From: Anaerocolumna sp. MB42-C2
Lineage (GTDB): Bacteria; Bacillota; Clostridia; Lachnospirales; Lachnospiraceae
Assembly: GCF_030913705.1 (NCBI RefSeq)
Contig: NZ_CP133190.1
Coordinates: forward strand, 5,419,501 to 5,483,500
Direction: 5' to 3'
Length of the DNA: 64,000 bases
The translations under genes and the position numbers were made by a program. The stretch's first letter is position 1, and the number at the start of each line of letters is the position of its first letter. Under the pieces are notes generated by a model. The model saw only the letters and a program-made list of their open reading frames with translations, was not told the DNA's origin and searched no databases. Positions 9,125-17,529 of this stretch are shown here, in pieces.

Positions 9125-9487
9125 ATGAACTACAAAATAACTAAGATAAACAATTTAACGGTATATATTAAAAGTGACGACATTTTAATATCTGATACCC
9201 AATCTGCCCTTGATTTAATGATGACAGTTAATTATGAAAAAAACTGCAGCAGAATCATTATTGATAAAATAAACATATGTGAGGAATTTTTTATCCTGAG
9301 TAGTGGTATTGCCGGGGAAATACTTCAAAAATTTATAAACTACCAGACCAAGTTAGCAGTCATTGGTGACTTTTCCAAGTACAAAAGTAAGCCTTTACAC
9401 GACTTTATATTCGAATGTAACAGAGGTAGAGACTTTTTCTTTGTAGATGATCTGGATCAGGCAATAGAGAAACTGAAATCATTTTAA
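9125..9487 (+). CDS. Stand-alone DUF4180 protein
   Basis: A 120-residue protein consisting of just the DUF4180 domain, with the family pattern FFILSSGIAGEILQKFINYQTKLAVIGDFS, then FECNRGRDFFFVDDLDQAIEKL. No membrane segment or catalytic motif is evident. It follows the PadR-DUF4180 fusion after 13 bases with AAAAGGAG as ribosome site, so the two are one operon. Because the regulator carries the same domain, the free protein may heterodimerise with it and tune DNA binding. The family has no confirmed biochemical function. Confidence 0.82.
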   Translation: MNYKITKINNLTVYIKSDDILISDTQSALDLMMTVNYEKNCSRIIIDKINICEEFFILSSGIAGEILQKFINYQTKLAVIGDFSKYKSKPLHDFIFECNRGRDFFFVDDLDQAIEKLKSF

Positions 9488-9601
9488 AGCAGAAAAAGGA
9501 ATATGCAGATTTGGGTACAGGAAGAGAAAAAACTTATGCAGCCTGTTTTTCAAAGGGTTGCACGTTTAAAATAAAATTTCATAATTGTGGGAGGAAAAGA
9601 T

Positions 9602-10294
9602 TTGAAAACAATAGGATTAATCGGCGGAATGAGTTGGCAGAGCACTATAACATACTACAAAATCATTAACGAAACAATAAAAGAACAATTAGGCGGATTG
9701 CATTCTGCCAAATGCCTGCTCTACAGTGTGGATTTTGAAGAAATTGAGAAATGCCAGTCAAACGGGGAATGGGAGAAAAGCGGTAATATTCTATCAGAGG
9801 CAGCAATAAGTCTGGAGAAAGGAGGTGCAGATTTTATTATCATCTGCACCAACACCATGCATAAAGTAGTTCAGCAAATACAATCAAAGATAACGGTTCC
9901 CATCGTACATATAGCAGAAGCTACCGCAGAGGTACTTATACAGAGTAATATTAAAAAAGTCGCTTTACTGGGAACAAAATATACCATGACCCAGGACTTT
10001 TACAAAATGAAACTTATTAACAGAGGAATAGATGTTTTGATACCTGAAGAGAGTGATATTGAAAAAATTAACTCTGTTATATTTGAGGAACTATGCATTG
10101 GAATTGTATCTGAGAAATCCAGGAATGAATATATACGAATTGTGGATAAACTATCAGGGAAAGGAGCTCAGGGTGTCATCTTAGGGTGCACGGAAATCGG
10201 GCTGCTTCTGAATCAATTGGATGTAAATATACCGTTATTTGATACTACAGTAATACATGCAACAAAAGCAGCTTTAATGTCTATTGAAAAGTAA
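9602..10294 (+). CDS. Aspartate/glutamate racemase family protein
   Basis: A 230-residue cofactor-independent amino-acid racemase of the aspartate/glutamate (RacX/YgeA-like) family. The N-terminal GLIGGMSWQST is typical of the aspartate racemase group. The two catalytic cysteines appear in IICTNTMHKV and GVILGCTEIGLL. The open frame extends to a GTG at 9587, but that codon overlaps the ribosome site GGGAGGAAA. The TTG at 9602 is correctly spaced and gives MKTIGLIGG. About 100 bases separate it from the DUF4180 gene, so it may be read from the PadR promoter. Its substrate could be Asp, Glu or another amino acid made for cell wall or signalling. Confidence 0.88.
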   Translation: MKTIGLIGGMSWQSTITYYKIINETIKEQLGGLHSAKCLLYSVDFEEIEKCQSNGEWEKSGNILSEAAISLEKGGADFIIICTNTMHKVVQQIQSKITVPIVHIAEATAEVLIQSNIKKVALLGTKYTMTQDFYKMKLINRGIDVLIPEESDIEKINSVIFEELCIGIVSEKSRNEYIRIVDKLSGKGAQGVILGCTEIGLLLNQLDVNIPLFDTTVIHATKAALMSIEK

Positions 10295-10338
10295 AGATTA
10301 TAATAAATTTATATAGTTAAAAATTGTTGAAAATTATA

Positions 10339-10382
10339 TTGACTACTCTGGTCACCTGAGATATAATAGTGGTGACCGGAGT
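10339..10382 (+). promoter_or_regulatory. Sigma-A promoter embedded in a TetR operator
   Basis: TTGACT (10339-10344), a 17-base spacer, and TATAAT (10362-10367) form a near-consensus promoter. The inverted repeat ACTCTGGTCACC (10345-10356) / GGTGACCGGAGT (10371-10382), 12-base arms with one mismatch, brackets the -10 box. Binding of the TetR protein encoded just downstream would block RNA polymerase, so this should be an autorepressed promoter for the TetR-ABC operon. Confidence 0.8.
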
Positions 10383-10443
10383 GGTCATTTGTTTTGAAAT
10401 CTACTTTTATCGAGTGAATCATAATATTAAAGAGGTGATAAGC

Positions 10444-11067
10444 ATGAATGAGATATTTGCAAATTTAGAGCAGGAGAAACAAGAACGTATAATAAACGCA
10501 GCATTAAAAGAATTTGCACAGAATGGTTATGATAAAGCTTCGACCAATGTGATTATCAAGGAAGCAGAAATAGCAAAAGGATCATTATTTAAATATTTTA
10601 ACAGTAAAAAGGAATTATATTTATTTTTGTTTGATTATGTGAACGGTATTATTAATAAAATCTATGATGAAATGGATTGGAATGAAACCGATCTATTTGA
10701 AAGAATGAAACAAATCGGATTGATTAAGCTTAGAATCTATAAACAATATCCGAAAGCATTTGATTTTCTTAAGAGTGTTAAAACAGAAAATTCATCTGAA
10801 GTGAAGACAGAAATTGATGAAATTAAAAAGGAAATAGTTGGAAACGGCTTCGGAATAAGTTATAAAAATATCGATAGATCAAAATTCCGCGATGATATGG
10901 ATACGGAAAAGATAATGAACGTTATTACCTGGACAATCTTGAGCTTTGCAGAGCAGCAGGTAAATAAGGTCAGTTCTTTTGAAAATGTTGACATTGAATT
11001 ACTTCATGATTGGGACGATTATTTTGATATATTAAAACGCTGTTTCTACAAAGAGGAGGAACAATAA
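10444..11067 (+). CDS. TetR/AcrR-family repressor of the downstream ABC transporter
   Basis: A 207-residue TetR-type repressor. Residues about 10-55 form the helix-turn-helix (IINAALKEFAQNGYDKAS, then GSLFKYFNSKKELYLFLF), followed by an all-helical ligand-binding domain. A longer in-frame GTG start at 10369 exists, but it lies within the operator. ATG 10444 has AGAGGTG at proper spacing and is preferred. It is first in a tight operon with an ABC ATPase and a permease, and a large inverted repeat overlaps its promoter. It likely senses a toxic or signalling compound handled by the transporter. Confidence 0.9.
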   Translation: MNEIFANLEQEKQERIINAALKEFAQNGYDKASTNVIIKEAEIAKGSLFKYFNSKKELYLFLFDYVNGIINKIYDEMDWNETDLFERMKQIGLIKLRIYKQYPKAFDFLKSVKTENSSEVKTEIDEIKKEIVGNGFGISYKNIDRSKFRDDMDTEKIMNVITWTILSFAEQQVNKVSSFENVDIELLHDWDDYFDILKRCFYKEEEQ

Positions 11068-11068
11068 T

Positions 11069-11767
11069 ATGTTTATTTATATTTCAGACCTGAAAAAAAG
11101 TTATACGTCAGGTGAGATTAGAACGGAAGTTTTAAAAGGAATTGAAATGCAGCTGGAGAAAGGGGAAATCGGCGTTATCCTTGGGCCTTCCGGTTCGGGA
11201 AAATCCACGCTTATGAATATTCTGGGCGGTATTGACCGTTGCGACAGCGGTAAGGTATTAATCGACGGGGTAGAAATCAATAAATTGAATGAAAACCAGC
11301 TGACAGATTTTAGACGAGAGGACATCGGTTTTATCTTCCAGTTCTATAATCTGGTCCCTAATCTTACCGTCGGGGAGAATATTGAAGTGGTGTCTAACAT
11401 AAGTAAATCACCTTTAAATGTAGATGAAGTTTTAAAGGCTGTGGAAATGCAGGATAAAAAACACCGTTTCCCCAGGGAACTAAGCGGCGGTGAGCAGCAA
11501 CGTGTATCCATTGCCAGAGCAATTGTCAAGAATCCTAAGCTGCTCCTTTGTGATGAGCCCACCGGTGCACTTGATTTTCAGACGTCCCGCAGTATTTTGA
11601 AGCTCTTGCAGCAAGTGAATAAAAAATACGGAACAACCATTTTGATGATAACCCATAATGCTGCCATTGCGGCTATGGCTAACCGTGTATTTAAGGTAAG
11701 AAGCGGGGAGATCGTAGAAGCAGTGGTTAATCAGGTGACGGTTCCGGCGGAAAGGATTGAGTGGTAA
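11069..11767 (+). CDS. ABC transporter ATP-binding protein (MacB/LolD type)
   Basis: A 232-residue nucleotide-binding subunit. Walker A is GPSGSGKST (about residues 38-46), the Q-loop is in FIFQFYNLVPNLTVGEN, the ABC signature is LSGGEQQRVSIARAIV, and Walker B is LLLCDEPTGALD. The NLVPNLTVGENI context and lack of a fused membrane part place it in the MacB/LolD-like group that works with large FtsX-domain permeases. It begins one base after the TetR stop and overlaps the permease start (TAATG). The pair probably extrudes or senses a peptide or lipophilic compound, not a nutrient. Confidence 0.93.
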   Translation: MFIYISDLKKSYTSGEIRTEVLKGIEMQLEKGEIGVILGPSGSGKSTLMNILGGIDRCDSGKVLIDGVEINKLNENQLTDFRREDIGFIFQFYNLVPNLTVGENIEVVSNISKSPLNVDEVLKAVEMQDKKHRFPRELSGGEQQRVSIARAIVKNPKLLLCDEPTGALDFQTSRSILKLLQQVNKKYGTTILMITHNAAIAAMANRVFKVRSGEIVEAVVNQVTVPAERIEW

Positions 11768-14016
11768 TGGCATTAAATAGGAGAGTTTTTCGAATATTGA
11801 AAGAAAATGTTATACGGTATCTCGGAGTTCTTATATTAATTATCCTTGGAAGTTATACATTTTTAGTAGCTACAGGAATAGCTGAGAATCTGGGTGATTT
11901 GGTTACTTCCTTTACAGAAGGAAATAAGCAGGAAGATTTGTCCTTTCTAACTGATAAGCCAATTGCAGATAGTGAAAAATTAGAGAAAGATTTTAATGCT
12001 TTAATCGAGGAGTCAAAGAGCTTCGATGCGGCTCTTTCTGATACTCTTACACTTCGGCTCCTTAGTAATACGAAAAAGGTGAACATTCCGGCTGTAACAG
12101 AAGGACAGCCTCTTTCCGGCCCAGGAGAAATACTGCTTGATCCTTCTTTTGCCAAAGCAAACGGTTATCCTGTCGGGAGTAGTATCAATGCAGGAGGCAA
12201 AACATTCAGTGTCGTAGGTTTTGTGTCCTTGCCTCATTATATCTACCCATTAAAAAATGTTAACGATATTATGAACTCACCTGATATTTTTGGAGTTGGA
12301 GTTATAAATAGCGAAGATTTTAACGGTTTAGATAATGCTTCGGTTATATATTCCGTCAGATTTAATAACAGAAGTCAGAGTATTAATGAACAAGCGGTAC
12401 AACTTAGGGAACGTCTGCATGATGAGGGAATTACAGAGTCTGAATGGATTGATATTATGAACAATAAACGTGCCAGAATGGCCTGGGCATCCATAACAGG
12501 TATGAAAACCATGAGTGTACCCCTGCCGTCTGCAATGTTTCTTATGTGCTGCTTAATAATCGGCATTATGATTTGGCGTATGATACGCCATGAATCAGTG
12601 ATCATAGGGACACTTTATGCCCAAGGTTACCGAAGACGTGAATTAATCAGGCACTATATGGCAATTCCAATAATTCTGGCTTTAACGGGCGGCATAATTG
12701 GCAGTCTATCTGCACTTCCATCCATCGCACCTGCGGTAATGGCCATGATTTCATATTATAACGTACCCGTGAATGGTATTGAACTAAATTTTCTGAATGT
12801 CTTATTAGGAATTTTGACTCCGGTCCTGTTTTTAGGTCTTAGCAGCTACGGTGTAATTCGTTTGGAACTAAAACGTTCCCCGGCAGAACTTATGAAAGGA
12901 GACAAACAAAACAACAAGGTTAATGCCTTAGAACGTATATTTAAGCTGGAAAGATTATCATTTCATGCAAAATTTAAACTTCGGGAGCAGCTTAGAAGTG
13001 TATCACGTCTTGTATTTCTGTTATTGGGTGTTACCATTGCGTCTGTTCTTATGCTTTTAGGATTTACGATAATGAATTCTATGAATTATGTATTTAATAA
13101 CAGCACGAATGGTACTTATAAATTTGAATATGAATATGCCTTTAAAGACATTCAATATGGTGAAGCTCCGGAGGGGGCAGAAGTATTCTCAGCCGGAAGA
13201 TTTTATCCGAAAGGCCAGGAAGAAATCGAATTTTATGTTACCGGTGTAGAACCTGATTCCACAATATTAACGTTAAAGGATAAAAAAGATAATCCGATTC
13301 CGAATGATCAGATAAACATTACAAAACCTTTGGCGGATCGGCTTGGCATTCGGGCCGGGGAAACTGTTAGTGTCATAAATAAGCAGGATGGAAAAACTTA
13401 TACTTTTCATATTGACGCAGTGGCCGATACCTATGCAGGACAGTTTATATTCATGCCCATGGCCGAATTTAATAAGAAACTTGGTATTCCCGAAAATAGT
13501 TATATGGGAATTTGGAGTACCAAAAAGCTTTCTATTCCGGAGGATAAACTCTCAGGCATAAAATCGTTGAGTGAGGTCTCAAATGCAATGGATGAATTGT
13601 TAGGTCCGATGGTTTCCATGGTGGTGGCAATGACGGTAATTTCCTGTGTTGTAGGTCTGATTATTCTCTATCTTGTAACCTCATTGATTATTGAGGAAAA
13701 TAAAAATACTATCTCATTGTTTAAGATATTTGGATACAGATATAGGGAAATCAAATCGCTGATACTAAACAGTTCAACCTTTGTACTCATTGGTGGATTT
13801 ATAATCAGTATTCCAATTATGGCGGTATCAATGGGCGCTATGTATGGTTATCTTGGTGACATGATCAATTTAGTGCTTCCAACTATCATAAGCCCGGTTT
13901 ATGTAGTGTTCTGTTTTGCCGCAATTATGTTGACGTATCAGCTTAGTAAATTGCTATGTGCAAAGAAAGTGAATGCAGTTTCTATGAGCGAAGCGCTAAA
14001 AGCGGGAGTGGAATAA
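11767..14016 (+). CDS. FtsX/MacB-type ABC transporter permease
   Basis: About 749 residues. One N-terminal helix (ENVIRYLGVLILIILGSYTF) is followed by an extracytoplasmic domain of about 220 residues, three helices with an FtsX pattern, a linker, another membrane helix near residue 430, a second extracytoplasmic part, and three terminal helices. This is the duplicated-FtsX architecture. The ATG at 11767 overlaps the ATPase stop codon; an in-frame GTG at 11761 is possible. Together with the ATPase it forms a type VII-like transporter controlled by the TetR gene. Substrate unknown. Confidence 0.9.
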   Translation: MALNRRVFRILKENVIRYLGVLILIILGSYTFLVATGIAENLGDLVTSFTEGNKQEDLSFLTDKPIADSEKLEKDFNALIEESKSFDAALSDTLTLRLLSNTKKVNIPAVTEGQPLSGPGEILLDPSFAKANGYPVGSSINAGGKTFSVVGFVSLPHYIYPLKNVNDIMNSPDIFGVGVINSEDFNGLDNASVIYSVRFNNRSQSINEQAVQLRERLHDEGITESEWIDIMNNKRARMAWASITGMKTMSVPLPSAMFLMCCLIIGIMIWRMIRHESVIIGTLYAQGYRRRELIRHYMAIPIILALTGGIIGSLSALPSIAPAVMAMISYYNVPVNGIELNFLNVLLGILTPVLFLGLSSYGVIRLELKRSPAELMKGDKQNNKVNALERIFKLERLSFHAKFKLREQLRSVSRLVFLLLGVTIASVLMLLGFTIMNSMNYVFNNSTNGTYKFEYEYAFKDIQYGEAPEGAEVFSAGRFYPKGQEEIEFYVTGVEPDSTILTLKDKKDNPIPNDQINITKPLADRLGIRAGETVSVINKQDGKTYTFHIDAVADTYAGQFIFMPMAEFNKKLGIPENSYMGIWSTKKLSIPEDKLSGIKSLSEVSNAMDELLGPMVSMVVAMTVISCVVGLIILYLVTSLIIEENKNTISLFKIFGYRYREIKSLILNSSTFVLIGGFIISIPIMAVSMGAMYGYLGDMINLVLPTIISPVYVVFCFAAIMLTYQLSKLLCAKKVNAVSMSEALKAGVE

Positions 14017-14090
14017 AAATTAAGAGTGACAAGATAGGCAAAGAATAAGACGAATTTAAACGAAAGATATGCAGAAATTCTATAGACAAG

Positions 14091-14136
14091 AAAAAATGAC
14101 TGATTAGGACAGAAATGTTCAATTGGTCATTTTTTT
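14091..14136 (+). terminator. Intrinsic terminator after the TetR-ABC operon
   Basis: AAAAAATGAC pairs with GGTCATTTTTTT across a loop that itself contains small pairings, and ends in a T-run. It lies about 75 bases after the permease stop. Confidence 0.8.
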
Positions 14137-14279
14137 ATCTACTATTAGAGATAATAAAAAGTGGCTTGTACTAGGCAGACTCTATATATTAATCTATGAT
14201 TTTAGCTCATATTTGAACAATGTGCACTGAGAAAATATGCTTTTTAGTTAATTTGTTGTAAACTGTGTAAAAATAACTA

Positions 14280-14356
14280 TTGTAATCATTAAGTTAATAT
14301 GCTACAATAAACTCACTTAACATATTAACATAACAACATATAAACATATCAACATG
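14280..14356 (+). promoter_or_regulatory. Promoter and five tandem octamer repeats ahead of the amino-sugar PTS operon
   Basis: TTGTAA (14280-14285), 17 bases, and TACAAT (14303-14308) make a plausible sigma-A promoter. Directly downstream, five contiguous octamers of the form NNAACATA run from 14317 to 14356 (TTAACATA, TTAACATA, ACAACATA, TAAACATA, TCAACATG). The same TTAACATA word forms the palindrome in front of the gntR gene at 19981-19992, so the repeats are candidate binding sites for that regulator. Confidence 0.55.
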
Positions 14357-14404
14357 ACAAGCGGAGATACACGATATATTTAAAAGACAGAGAGGAGGAA
14401 TAAA

Positions 14405-15343
14405 GTGCGGATAATAAACTATAGTCAAAAATATGAAAAAGAAGTGGTAGAGCTTTGGAATAAAACTCTGACCATGGATCCGATTACCATCCACAAATTT
14501 AGAAAACAGGCATTATTTGATGATAACTTTGATTCAGAATTGTGTTTTATTGCACTGGAAGAAGAACTTGTTGTTGGTTTCCTGCTTGCAACAAAAAGAA
14601 AGTTTCCATACCTTGAAAGAGGACTGGAACCGACGAGGGGCTGGATCAATGTTTTATTTGTTCATAAGGATTACCGACGAAAGGGTATTGCTGCTGCCCT
14701 GGTGGAACATACGGAAGTAATATTAAAATCATTGGGTGTTGAAACAGTGACGCTAGGCGCTTACAGCCCAAATTATTTTTTCCCTGGTATTGATAAAGAG
14801 AATTACAAGGAGGCTATACAATTTTTTGATAAAGTGGGTTATATTCCAGGGAAAGAAAGTTACTCCATGTGTAAGGATTTACACGGTTATCAAATCAGTG
14901 AAGAAAGTTTGGATAAACAAGCCAAAGCTCAGGAAGCCGGATTTACTTTTCAGAATTTTGATTACAAATACTCCATAGAATTACTTGAATTTTTAAAAAA
15001 TGAATTCGGAGGAGGCTGGAAACGAAATGCATTAATGGCCATGCAAAATAATACGGCGGAAGATTGTATTCTCCTTGTATTGAATTCAGAACAAAAAATT
15101 GTCGGCTTTTGTATGAGAATGATTGATGGTAACCCGATGCGCTTTGGGCCCATCGGAGTGAAAAATGAGGTCAGGAATTTTGGAATTGGCGGAATATTAT
15201 TTGATATCATGCAGTTCGAAATGGAAAAACGGGGAATCTATCACTTATATTTTGTCTCAACGGATGCACCGGGCAGAAGATTTTATGAACGGCATGGTGT
15301 TCAGGTGTTTAGAACCTATGTGGATTATCAAAAATTAATCTAA
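14405..15343 (+). CDS. Two-domain GNAT N-acetyltransferase
   Basis: A 312-residue protein with two GNAT folds in tandem. The first (about 1-150) has the acetyl-CoA loop HKDYRRKGIAAALVEH. The second (about 165-310) has VRNFGIGGILFDIM and ends in the GNAT-typical GRRFYERHGVQVF. Start is GTG with AGGAGG upstream. It is first in an operon with a PIG-L deacetylase (13-base gap), MurQ and a mannose-family PTS, so an amino sugar or its metabolite is the likely acetyl acceptor. Other GNATs acetylate antibiotics or proteins, so the acceptor is inferred from context only. Confidence 0.85.
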   Translation: MRIINYSQKYEKEVVELWNKTLTMDPITIHKFRKQALFDDNFDSELCFIALEEELVVGFLLATKRKFPYLERGLEPTRGWINVLFVHKDYRRKGIAAALVEHTEVILKSLGVETVTLGAYSPNYFFPGIDKENYKEAIQFFDKVGYIPGKESYSMCKDLHGYQISEESLDKQAKAQEAGFTFQNFDYKYSIELLEFLKNEFGGGWKRNALMAMQNNTAEDCILLVLNSEQKIVGFCMRMIDGNPMRFGPIGVKNEVRNFGIGGILFDIMQFEMEKRGIYHLYFVSTDAPGRRFYERHGVQVFRTYVDYQKLI

Positions 15344-15355
15344 GAGGAGGAAACT

Positions 15356-16036
15356 ATGAGTGAAATAAAAAGAGTAGTAAGTATAGGAGCTCATTCCCTG
15401 GATGCTGAGTTATTGGGAGGGCCTATTATGTTAAAGTATGCAAAAGACGGAGCGCATTGTACTTATATTCATGTTACCCAAGGGCGTTTGGAAGATCCGA
15501 ATGCGGCAGAAGAAGCAAAACGTGATTATTTACAGCAACTATTAGAACAAAATAAATGTGCTGCAAAAAAATTAAACGGGGATACTATATGGCTTGGTTA
15601 TGTATCCAGCAATATGCCGTCTTTGGAAGAGTTTTCCTTAAGACTGGAACAGTATTTCGCAGATGAAAAAGTAGATCTGGTAATCACGCACTGGAGAGGT
15701 TCCATGCATCCAAGACATATTAACACGCATGACGCGGTGACAAACGCGGTAAAGCGTTTACGTGAGAGGGGAAGCTCTATAAGGTTAGTATATGGAGAAA
15801 CGTTCGAGGATTTGGTTGGTTTTATTCCACAGGCATACTTTAAGCTTGAACCGGAAGAAATAGAACAGTGGTTTACAGGACTTAGAGAATACTCCGTGTT
15901 CCGTGGTGAAATTAATGATTTTCCATATAATGATTACTATTCAACCATTGGTAAGGTACGTCAGATTGAATCAAATAATAATGGTTTCACTGTTGCCTAT
16001 ATGTATGCCAGCCTGATAGAGAATAAATTATGGTAG
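15356..16036 (+). CDS. PIG-L family deacetylase (LmbE-like)
   Basis: A 226-residue PIG-L/LmbE-type zinc-dependent N-deacetylase. The family normally shows AHPDDE near the N terminus; here it reads GAHSLDAE, which keeps the His and the second acidic pair but replaces Pro-Asp by Ser-Leu. The second metal motif is present as HPRHINTHDAV. Family members remove N-acetyl groups from GlcNAc-containing substrates. It is cytoplasmic and overlaps the start of murQ by 7 bases, so the two are translationally coupled. The changed first motif could alter metal binding or substrate, but activity should not be ruled out. Confidence 0.85.
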   Translation: MSEIKRVVSIGAHSLDAELLGGPIMLKYAKDGAHCTYIHVTQGRLEDPNAAEEAKRDYLQQLLEQNKCAAKKLNGDTIWLGYVSSNMPSLEEFSLRLEQYFADEKVDLVITHWRGSMHPRHINTHDAVTNAVKRLRERGSSIRLVYGETFEDLVGFIPQAYFKLEPEEIEQWFTGLREYSVFRGEINDFPYNDYYSTIGKVRQIESNNNGFTVAYMYASLIENKLW

Positions 16037-16944
16037 ATACTATGGATAGGAAAACAAAAGTGAATATTGACCATTTAAAGACAGAAAGCCGCAATCCGAA
16101 AACATTGAATCTGGATACTATGACTACCATGGAACTAATCCGTATCATGAATGAAGAGGACCAAAACGTTATTAATACTATTAAAGAAGCATTACCCCAG
16201 ATTGAAAAAAGTATCCGCTTAGTAATTGAAGCTCTTGATCAGAAAGGCAGATTGATCTATATGGGTGCAGGAACAAGCGGAAGATTGGGAATTCTTGATG
16301 CTGTAGAATGTGTTCCGACCTTTTCTACTACAAATGAGGTAACCGGTATTATTGCAGGTGGAGACAAAGCTTTTGTGAGGGCAGTTGAGGGTGCGGAAGA
16401 TTCGGAGGAACTTGCTGCCAGTGATCTGGAAGCTATAAAAATAGGGGAAGAAGACGTTGTTGTTGCAATTGCTGCATCGGGAAGAACTCCTTACGCAATC
16501 GGTGCTTTAAAATATGCTAAAAAATGTAATTCCAAATGTATCAGTATCTCCTGTAACAAAGGTGCTAAGTTATCAGAATATGCAGATGAAGCCATTGAAG
16601 TGGATGCAGGTCCTGAGATTTTAACCGGGTCTACCCGTTTAAAAGCCGGAACCTGCCAGAAAATTATTTTAAATATGATTTCTACGGCAGCTATGGTTGG
16701 AATAGGTAAGGTATATGGAAATCTGATGGTTGATATGAAAGCAACAAATCTTAAACTGATAGAACGAGCTAAAAGGATTGTTATGGAAAGCACCGGGTGT
16801 GATTTAGGGACAGCAGCCAAAACCTTAGAAGAAACGGAAGTTTCCATCAAGGAAGCAATTGTTATGATCCTGACAGGTGTAGACCAGGTAGAAGCGAAAA
16901 AGCGGCTTGCTGATAATAAAGGATTTATAAGAAAATGCATATAG
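16030..16944 (+). CDS. murQ: N-acetylmuramic acid 6-phosphate etherase
   Basis: A 304-residue SIS-domain enzyme that cleaves the D-lactyl ether of MurNAc-6-phosphate to give GlcNAc-6-phosphate and D-lactate. MurQ signatures are clear: ESRNPKTLNLDTM near the start, GAGTSGRLGILDAVECVPTF (about 80-100), IAASGRTPYAIGALKYA, and NMISTAAMVGIGKVYGNLMVD. Length matches the family. The ATG at 16030 overlaps the deacetylase stop; ATG 16042 is an alternative. Normally murQ sits near murP (glucose-family PTS). Here it is followed by a mannose-family PTS, suggesting uptake of MurNAc or a muropeptide sugar by a different transporter. Confidence 0.95.
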   Translation: MVDTMDRKTKVNIDHLKTESRNPKTLNLDTMTTMELIRIMNEEDQNVINTIKEALPQIEKSIRLVIEALDQKGRLIYMGAGTSGRLGILDAVECVPTFSTTNEVTGIIAGGDKAFVRAVEGAEDSEELAASDLEAIKIGEEDVVVAIAASGRTPYAIGALKYAKKCNSKCISISCNKGAKLSEYADEAIEVDAGPEILTGSTRLKAGTCQKIILNMISTAAMVGIGKVYGNLMVDMKATNLKLIERAKRIVMESTGCDLGTAAKTLEETEVSIKEAIVMILTGVDQVEAKKRLADNKGFIRKCI

Positions 16945-17022
16945 GAACTGACAGGATTAATAAAATGTACAAATGGGATATGTAAGCTAAAGGGATTATC
17001 AAAGAAAGGAGGGGGTAGTAAA

Positions 17023-17511
17023 ATGGCAAAGACATATATACGAGTGGATGACAGATTGATTCATGGGCAGACAATTGTAGCATGGTGTCCGACACTGTCT
17101 ATTAAGGAAATAATTGCAATCGATGATGTAAGCGCTAAAAATCCGATGCTGAAATCAATCATGACAATGGGTGTACCATCAACCTATAAAACATTTATCC
17201 TGACCACAGAAGAAGCGAGAAATTTATTGGCGAAAGAGAGCAATGGGAATCGTCTGGTTATTGTTAAATTTCCCGGTAAATTAGAAGATTTGAAAGAAGA
17301 AATACAAAGCGCTGAACTGGTTATATTGGGAAACCTTGCGAAACGCGATAATACAATCCATAAAGTAAGCGGTGCTACGGGGATATTCTATTTAAGCGAA
17401 AATGATGTGAGAATTATTGATAACGTAGTTTCAAATGGAACGGAAGTTTGTTTTCAACAATTACCGTCAACGACTAAAACAAGTTGGGAAGTATTTAAAA
17501 AATCTATATAA
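17023..17511 (+). CDS. PTS mannose-family IIB component
   Basis: A 162-residue IIB protein of the mannose/fructose/sorbose superfamily. The N-terminal IRVDDRLIHGQTIVAW contains the phosphorylated histidine (about His15), followed by the family-typical KEIIAIDDVSAKNPMLKSIM. The start has AAAGGAGGGGG upstream. It receives phosphate from the IIA protein encoded at 19510 and passes it to the sugar carried by IIC/IID. It lies 78 bases after murQ on the same strand. The family includes mannose, GalNAc, GlcN and related amino-sugar systems; specificity is not readable from IIB. Confidence 0.94.
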   Translation: MAKTYIRVDDRLIHGQTIVAWCPTLSIKEIIAIDDVSAKNPMLKSIMTMGVPSTYKTFILTTEEARNLLAKESNGNRLVIVKFPGKLEDLKEEIQSAELVILGNLAKRDNTIHKVSGATGIFYLSENDVRIIDNVVSNGTEVCFQQLPSTTKTSWEVFKKSI

Positions 17512-17529
17512 TTAGAAGAGGAGAAGATT

